Shown piece by piece: positions 58,691 through 64,000 of a stretch of DNA of 64,000 nucleotides (position 1 is the first letter of the stretch; every line of letters begins with the position of its first letter). The stretch comes from Sinohyriopsis cumingii (taxonomy: Eukaryota; Mollusca; Bivalvia; Unionida; Unionidae). A program made the position numbers and the translations under genes. The DNA is taken from assembly GCA_028554795.2 (NCBI GenBank), contig JAPYKE020000270.1:575501-639500 (forward strand), in the 5' to 3' direction. Under the pieces are notes generated by a model. The model searched no databases and was not told the origin of the DNA. It saw only the letters and a list, made by a program, of their open reading frames with translations.

Positions 58691-61600
58691 TACAAAACAA
58701 GTTTATGCATAGGTGTTAATAGTTGGAAAGTAAAGTTTGCGTTGATGATATATTAGTATTTGTAGTTAGGCATCTTTGTCCCATGAACACAAAGCTTTTC
58801 CTTCTAAGTTTAGACATCACATTTAGCCTTTGCTACATTTTGGAGTTGATTTGAAAGTTTTTTTCTTGATATTAAATATATGTATTGTTATTTCGTTAGA
58901 AATTCATAAAGGAGCAATACAAACTTGATTTTACATAATAGTTTGCTTGATATTTAAATGGTTAACTACTATTTCGGTAAACTTTATAATAAAAAATTGA
59001 CCGCGTTGATTTTAAAAAGTTGCTTGATTTAAAAAAAAATGTATGCACCTTAGAATCAATCATAGCAGAGTTCATTTTACAGTTTTACCTTATATGAGAG
59101 GAAAATAAAAACTGTACTTAGGACGTTAATAAATAGTATGGCGGAGTTCATTATGCAATATTCCTTTTACTTTGCATTACGAATTTTTTTTTCGCAACAT
59201 TCATATGAAAATATATGAAACCAAAATTAAAATATCTCATAAGGCAAATAGTATGTGTTCGTTTTGAAAAGCTTAATCTATATCCTTCTCACAGAGCCAA
59301 TTGTTCTCAGTTGCAAAAAGAAGAAATGGAAGGTTTTTTCACGTCCATTTGAAGTACAGTAGGTTTATACATTTGTAGTATATTGATCATTGCTTCACGG
59401 TCATCGTAGACTACCTAATTTGCATGTTTTCATTAGCATATAATTACACGAATGTGAGTCTGTACCTTTTTTATCTGTGTAGTTATTTCTATCACCTGTG
59501 TTTCCTTCTTCATTTTTGAGAAGTTGTGGAGTTTAACTATATTTTTGTGTTTTTCAAACCAGTTGTCTCATTTTCATACATCCGTTGTTATATTGCTTAT
59601 AAACTTAATTGATTCTCAGTTCTGTTCTCACATGTGACACTACTTGGTGCATGATTTATTCTTATGAATTATATATCTTGAAACCTCACCTTAAAAACAT
59701 AACTCTGTTATCATCTGACTGTGTTGTAAATCCAATGTTTAACTTCTTAGTGAATGGATAATGATTTTAGTTCGTCTAAATAGTGTTCTCTAACCAAAAA
59801 CCCACAGTGAACAATGTACCAAATCATAATAGGCTGACCATGGTCTCGTGGTAGTTTATTCCATGTCTTGTGAGCCCCGTAGATTGTTTTATTTTTCTTT
59901 TGGTACATCTTTGAAAAAATTTTAATCATTTTTCTAAATACAATTTTAAAGCATTAAGGGTCAATTCATTTTATCACGTTCAAATTTGAAACTAAATAAT
60001 TATTGTATCATCGTTTCATATAATTTTCCTCAGATGAAGATCCAGTTATTTTCAAAACTATACAAATAAGATGATTTGAAATTTCAGTTTGAGATGAAAG
60101 CTTAAGAAATTTTGTGACAATGTTAGTTTCTTGAAGTCATCAGAATCACAAACAACATAGACCATGATATCCCGCATCATTATTTGACTGCAATTCTCGG
60201 TGTGTGTTACCAGAGGATACTAGTGATGTTATCATGAGCATAAAGTTGTATCGCGGAATCACCACTTTTTGTACTATTTTCTTTATAACATAGCAATGTT
60301 TATACTATGAAGAAACATGACCATGTATCAAGGCACATGTTACAGCTGAGTATTGCCTTTGTAGACTAATGCTTTTACAGCTGTCAGAAATGTGCCTATC
60401 AAAATGCACAATATAAAGAGGCTCTCTAAAATATATATAAATCAAAATATAATTTTGACGATATTTTCGTTGTGCCAAATGAAGAACGGCAATACAAATG
60501 TATGAGAACAATACTGACAAAATTGCATTGATTGAAATGTAATAGTGCTGAAGAGACAGCATATTAAAGAAACACGCAACTCTGTATTAGAACCGCTGCA
60601 TCACAGTTAAATTAAAATAGGATTAAACTTTCAACAATGTCATTGTGACATGAAATTCAACACCGATTCACCGAGATAGCAATGGTATAATTGCTTGTAT
60701 GTGGCATTCATATTTTTGTATACACAAGTGAATAGGGTCCGACCATTTACAGGGAAATCGGCGGGAGGGACTCAGCTTAAAAAAGAAATTCAATCCCCAA
60801 AATAGCTGAAAAATATTCCTGCTCTGATTAGATTTTTGAAAAATCTACTGTCATAATTGAAACAAATTATGTTGAGGTAAAAGAAGTTTAAACAAACATT
60901 CTGGGCCATAGGCCCCTAGCGCCCACATCCAACCCTAAATTATATTGTCGGCCTATTAGGCACAATTTTTTACATGTTAAAGGTCGCATTTCTTAGGACA
61001 ATATTAAATATTTTTTTTATTATAAGACATTTAGAACGTCATACACAATTAACAGCTCAAGATGAAGATATATCTGTTTATATTGTCAGTGTACAAGTTT
61101 TGGTCAAGCTGTTCTTTTCTTGTTGTCTTAACGCAAAACTAATGTCAAAAATAATACAATGTCATACATTTATAGCGCTCAAAATTGTGAACTTTTTTTA
61201 GCGACTAGTATTAAAATAGACATATTTGTCTCTTAAATAAAAATCGAAATAATCATTTTCGTTATCAATATTTCATTGACTTATAAAAATGTACTTTTTC
61301 TGATGTTAGTCAACACTAAATAATTTAATTGTATTTCATTGGTGTACAACACTGTACTAGATGCAAGCAAAGCAGTTGTTCTCTTTCATGCATTATGTTT
61401 TGACTAAATATATCTCTGTCGCTCTGCAGACGTTACAATTATATAAATATTATTTCAGGTGTATTGGGTATGAGTACAGGCTGCCGAGAGTATTAACTTT
61501 GAAGTTTGTCATGACAACATGAACATTAATTGATCACATCTAACTGATCCGCTTGCCTTTGTTGTTCAGAGTTTTTCTCCAGGCTGTAATATCATCTTAT

Positions 61601-62060
61601 TGAATTACTGAAGGTATTAATTCCATGCGAAATCTATCAACTGATGACACGAACAAACCTTGCGATAAAGGAGCGTTTAAAAAATAATTAGTTCAAGAGG
61701 AACCAGGACGATCATAGTCTCATTTTTATATTTCATCAGAATCCAGAATAAGAAAAATTATTGAACATTAAACACGCATTTTTATCACTTAGATTTTTTT
61801 TTTCTATGAACCCGCTACTTATATAATTACTGTATTAAACATTCGGACCTTCAACGTTAAATGTTCATGTGGCTTTTTACTTGGGATTTTTGTATTATAC
61901 TTATAGGAAATGCGTGATTATGTATGCCACTAGCAAATAATTACATGTAAGCATGCGTTTCATTGTCTTTCATTTTTTTTTTTGAAAAATATTACATATT
62001 CACAAAAAAATATATATTAATCACATTTCCATCAAAAAAAACTTTATTTTTATTTTTGCA
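58691..62060. other. AT-rich stretch, nothing recognised
   Basis: Short frames only; several homopolymer runs (near 59030, 61795 and 61975). No gene or repeat called. Confidence 0.5.
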
Positions 62061-62067
62061 CGTTGAA

Positions 62068-62812
62068 TTAAATCCATTGTGTGTTTATATTTCGCCGAGA
62101 AGACAAAACTGATGACAAATAGTGGCAAACAAATCTCATCCAAGATTAAAGTCAGAGGACATGAATTGGAAACAGTGAGCCAGTTCAAATATCATGGTTC
62201 CATAATCACTGAAGAGGGATCAAGAGCAGAAATTTTGTCAAGAGCAGCACAAACAATGGCAGCTATGTCAAAGCTATGACCCATCTGGAGAGACAAGAAT
62301 ATTTGTCTGAAAACTAAAATCAGACTATTGCGAGCTCTAGTCATCTCAGTCTTTTTGTACTCATGTGAGGCATGGACCCTGACAGCAGAATTACAACGAA
62401 GAATCCAGTCACTTGAAATGAGATGCTACAGAACCATCCTTGGCATCTCCTACATGGACCACATCACAAATGAAGAAGTGCGTAACACCATCAGGCGCGA
62501 AGTAGGCCAATATGAGGACCTCCTAACCACCGTCAAAAAGAGAAAGCTGAAATGGTATGGCCATGTCACTAGAGCCAACAGTCTATCCACAACAGTCCTA
62601 CAGGGCAGCGTCCAGGGTGGCAGAAGGAGAGGTAGACAGAAAAAAGTGGACTGACAACATCACAGAATGGACCAGGAAAAGTTTTGTGGAGACACAGGCA
62701 TTGGCACATGATCGAGACAAGTGGAGGGAACTGGTCAGCTGTTCAGCAGCACAGTGCCTCAACGACCACACTAGGTCATGAGACTAATGATGATGATGAA
62801 GATGATGTGTTT
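62068..62812 (+). mobile_element. 5'-truncated RTE-like LINE, 3' end
   Basis: The coding part opens with KTKLMTNSGKQI and a QFKYHGSIITEEG block. It then passes an in-frame TGA (62278) into LFLYSCEAWTLTAELQRRIQ (about 62350-62410), EMRCYRTILGISYMDHITNEE (about 62417-62480), KKRKLKWYGHVTRAN (about 62535-62580) and a GGRRRGRQKK block. At an A run (about 62638-62645) the frame shifts and ends with DRDKWRELVSC (about 62719-62752). The element ends in an imperfect GATGAT/GATGAA tail (62784-62809), characteristic of RTE-type LINEs. The catalytic RT motifs lie upstream and were lost by 5' truncation, the usual outcome of incomplete reverse transcription. Confidence 0.85.
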
Positions 62813-62989
62813 ATATCAACATGAAATAGGCAAGCATACTAATTAAATTAATCAAATGGAAATATGTAGTTAATTTGAATAACAACCGTTTAACCATTAT
62901 TCATTTAAACTAAAAACATGCACCATGTAACATATGAAAGATACCATAATAAAAATAAAAATCCTTTGAGTATTTTTGATAACTTTTGT

Positions 62990-63130
62990 ACTGTTAATCA
63001 CTCTTTTATTCTTAATTATCTTTAACGTGCATCATTTACTTCCCCTGTTGATCCTCATTTAGTTTCGTCATATCATCGTTCTTTTTCCACTTTATCTCTT
63101 GTTGTTAATAAACTCATCGATAGCAGCATA
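62990..63130 (+). repeat. I-clade LINE 3' UTR scrap
   Basis: Contains CTGTTAATCACTC and a CCCCTGTTGATCC block comparable to 10620-10700 and 43610-43660. Only the 3' UTR is left. Confidence 0.5.
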
Positions 63131-63205
63131 AACGTTGTGTTTGTCAGTATTAATATCTAGAATTCTGAGTGGTTAACGCAAAGCGCGACTTAACTTTTTA
63201 ACGAT

Positions 63206-63468
63206 GTCTGCTGCGTGGTACTTTATAGTGATGTATAACACTTGGGCATCATGCCGCAGACATGTAGCATCATGTCAAACCCAGTCACATTATCCTGTCA
63301 CAAGACCGACCAGTCCTAACATTAAACTCTTAATCCTGAGCGCAAAGTGAAGAAGCTGCTAGTACTATTTTTATGTAAGTCTTTGGTATGACTAGGCCGG
63401 GGTTCGAAACCGCGACCTCCTGCATTCAAGGTGGACGCTCTAACTACTTAATCCACCAGAGCTGTTAA
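63206..63468 (-). repeat. tRNA-derived SINE, type 2, copy 2
   Basis: Minus strand: a GCTCTGGTGGATTAAGTAGT A-box region and a GGTTTCGAACCCC B box. The body matches 58430-58690, including the ACCAGTCCTAACA, CTTAATxCTGAGCGC and TCTTTGGTATGAC blocks. Confidence 0.82.
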
Positions 63469-64000
63469 AGTCAGATATATATCGATTACCACGATTAGTG
63501 ACTCAGCAACCGAAGGTTGAATCCAGACAATTGAACTTCCATCAAACGAAGCAATGCTCGAGCCAGTCAGTAGAATTATCATTGAAAATGTTCAACAACG
63601 AGTGACTGATTGAGTGATTGTGGCAATTTGAATTGAATTAGGGTTGCGAGAACGACTGGAAATGTTATCATAAGGTATGAGAAAAAACCAAAAGTGTGTA
63701 AAGGTTGAGTGTCTTGGTGAAAGAGGTTGACTACCGTTATAAGTGCATGATACTTCTCGGTATATTTTCTCATGTGATGTCTTCTTGTAAATTGATGGAG
63801 GACTGACACAAACCAGCAATCATAATTACGCCCATGATTTCAAGGTTGGAATTGTCAACAAGACTGTAATGGCCTTGTTCAGTAGTGTAAATCATGTCAT
63901 CACAATTGCAACACTTGTTTTGAACAGCGTGGAGGCTGAGCCCAGTTATTATGATTGAGTGGAAATACTTGTACAGATGGTCCCAGTGCTGTTTTCAGAG
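63469..64000. other. Unassigned end of window
   Basis: Two overlapping minus frames of about 75 codons have no motif. Nothing called. Confidence 0.45.

Overview
This looks like a repeat-rich, AT-rich stretch of an animal nuclear genome. I found no host gene with a defensible exon structure. The evidence is long (TA)n, (ATT)n and (GA)n microsatellites, three classes of non-LTR retrotransposon, Ty3/gypsy relics, tRNA-derived SINEs and a Polinton/adintovirus-like element. The mix of RTE-like and I-clade LINEs with roughly 260-bp tRNA SINEs suggests a marine invertebrate, perhaps a mollusc such as a cephalopod. That is an inference, not a demonstration.

Layout. 1-16.5 kb: a dispersed repeat family linked to AAT/ATT microsatellites (copies at 50-1255, 11.85-13.43 kb and 16.07-16.49 kb), a nearly full-length minus-strand endonuclease/RT LINE (about 1.60-5.62 kb), and a large inverted repeat (arms about 5.62-6.77 and 14.57-16.07 kb). 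17-22 kb: a long (AT)n tract, a 42-bp minisatellite that keeps an open frame, a LINE C-terminal fragment with an intact CCHC-type ORF, and a possible mariner-like scrap. 22.2-26.2 kb: a plus-strand Ty3/gypsy pol relic, with a minus-strand gypsy fossil (LTR, primer-binding site, gag joined to RNase H) at its right end. 28.8-30.4 kb: a minus-strand integrase relic next to a paralogue of the capsid-module head gene found at 54 kb. 34.7-46.1 kb: relics of a gypsy lineage whose integrase lies upstream of RT, interrupted by a 5.5-kb I-clade LINE with a clean target-site duplication; a tandem duplicate next door preserves the empty site. 48.37-54.31 kb: the most interesting object (below). 56.6-64 kb: an eroded I-clade LINE copy, three SINEs and a 5'-truncated RTE-like LINE.

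The 48.37-54.31 kb element is bounded by about 145-bp terminal inverted repeats that match at roughly 90% by eye. Between them a single minus-strand gene train fills nearly all the space. In order it reads: head protein, small basic protein, double-jelly-roll major capsid protein, pX-like basic/hydrophobic protein, adenain-like protease, fiber-like protein, a two-transmembrane protein and a 196-residue protein. The first start codon and the last stop codon each lie about 30 bp from a repeat. I see no polymerase, packaging ATPase or integrase. It therefore looks like a capsid/morphogenesis-only, TIR-bounded unit rather than a random fragment of a full Polinton. It is decayed, with several stops and frameshifts, so it is a genomic fossil. 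The related fragment at 28.8-30.4 kb, which does have an integrase, hints that a partner element existed.

All family assignments rest on reading translated motifs by eye. No alignments or database searches were run.
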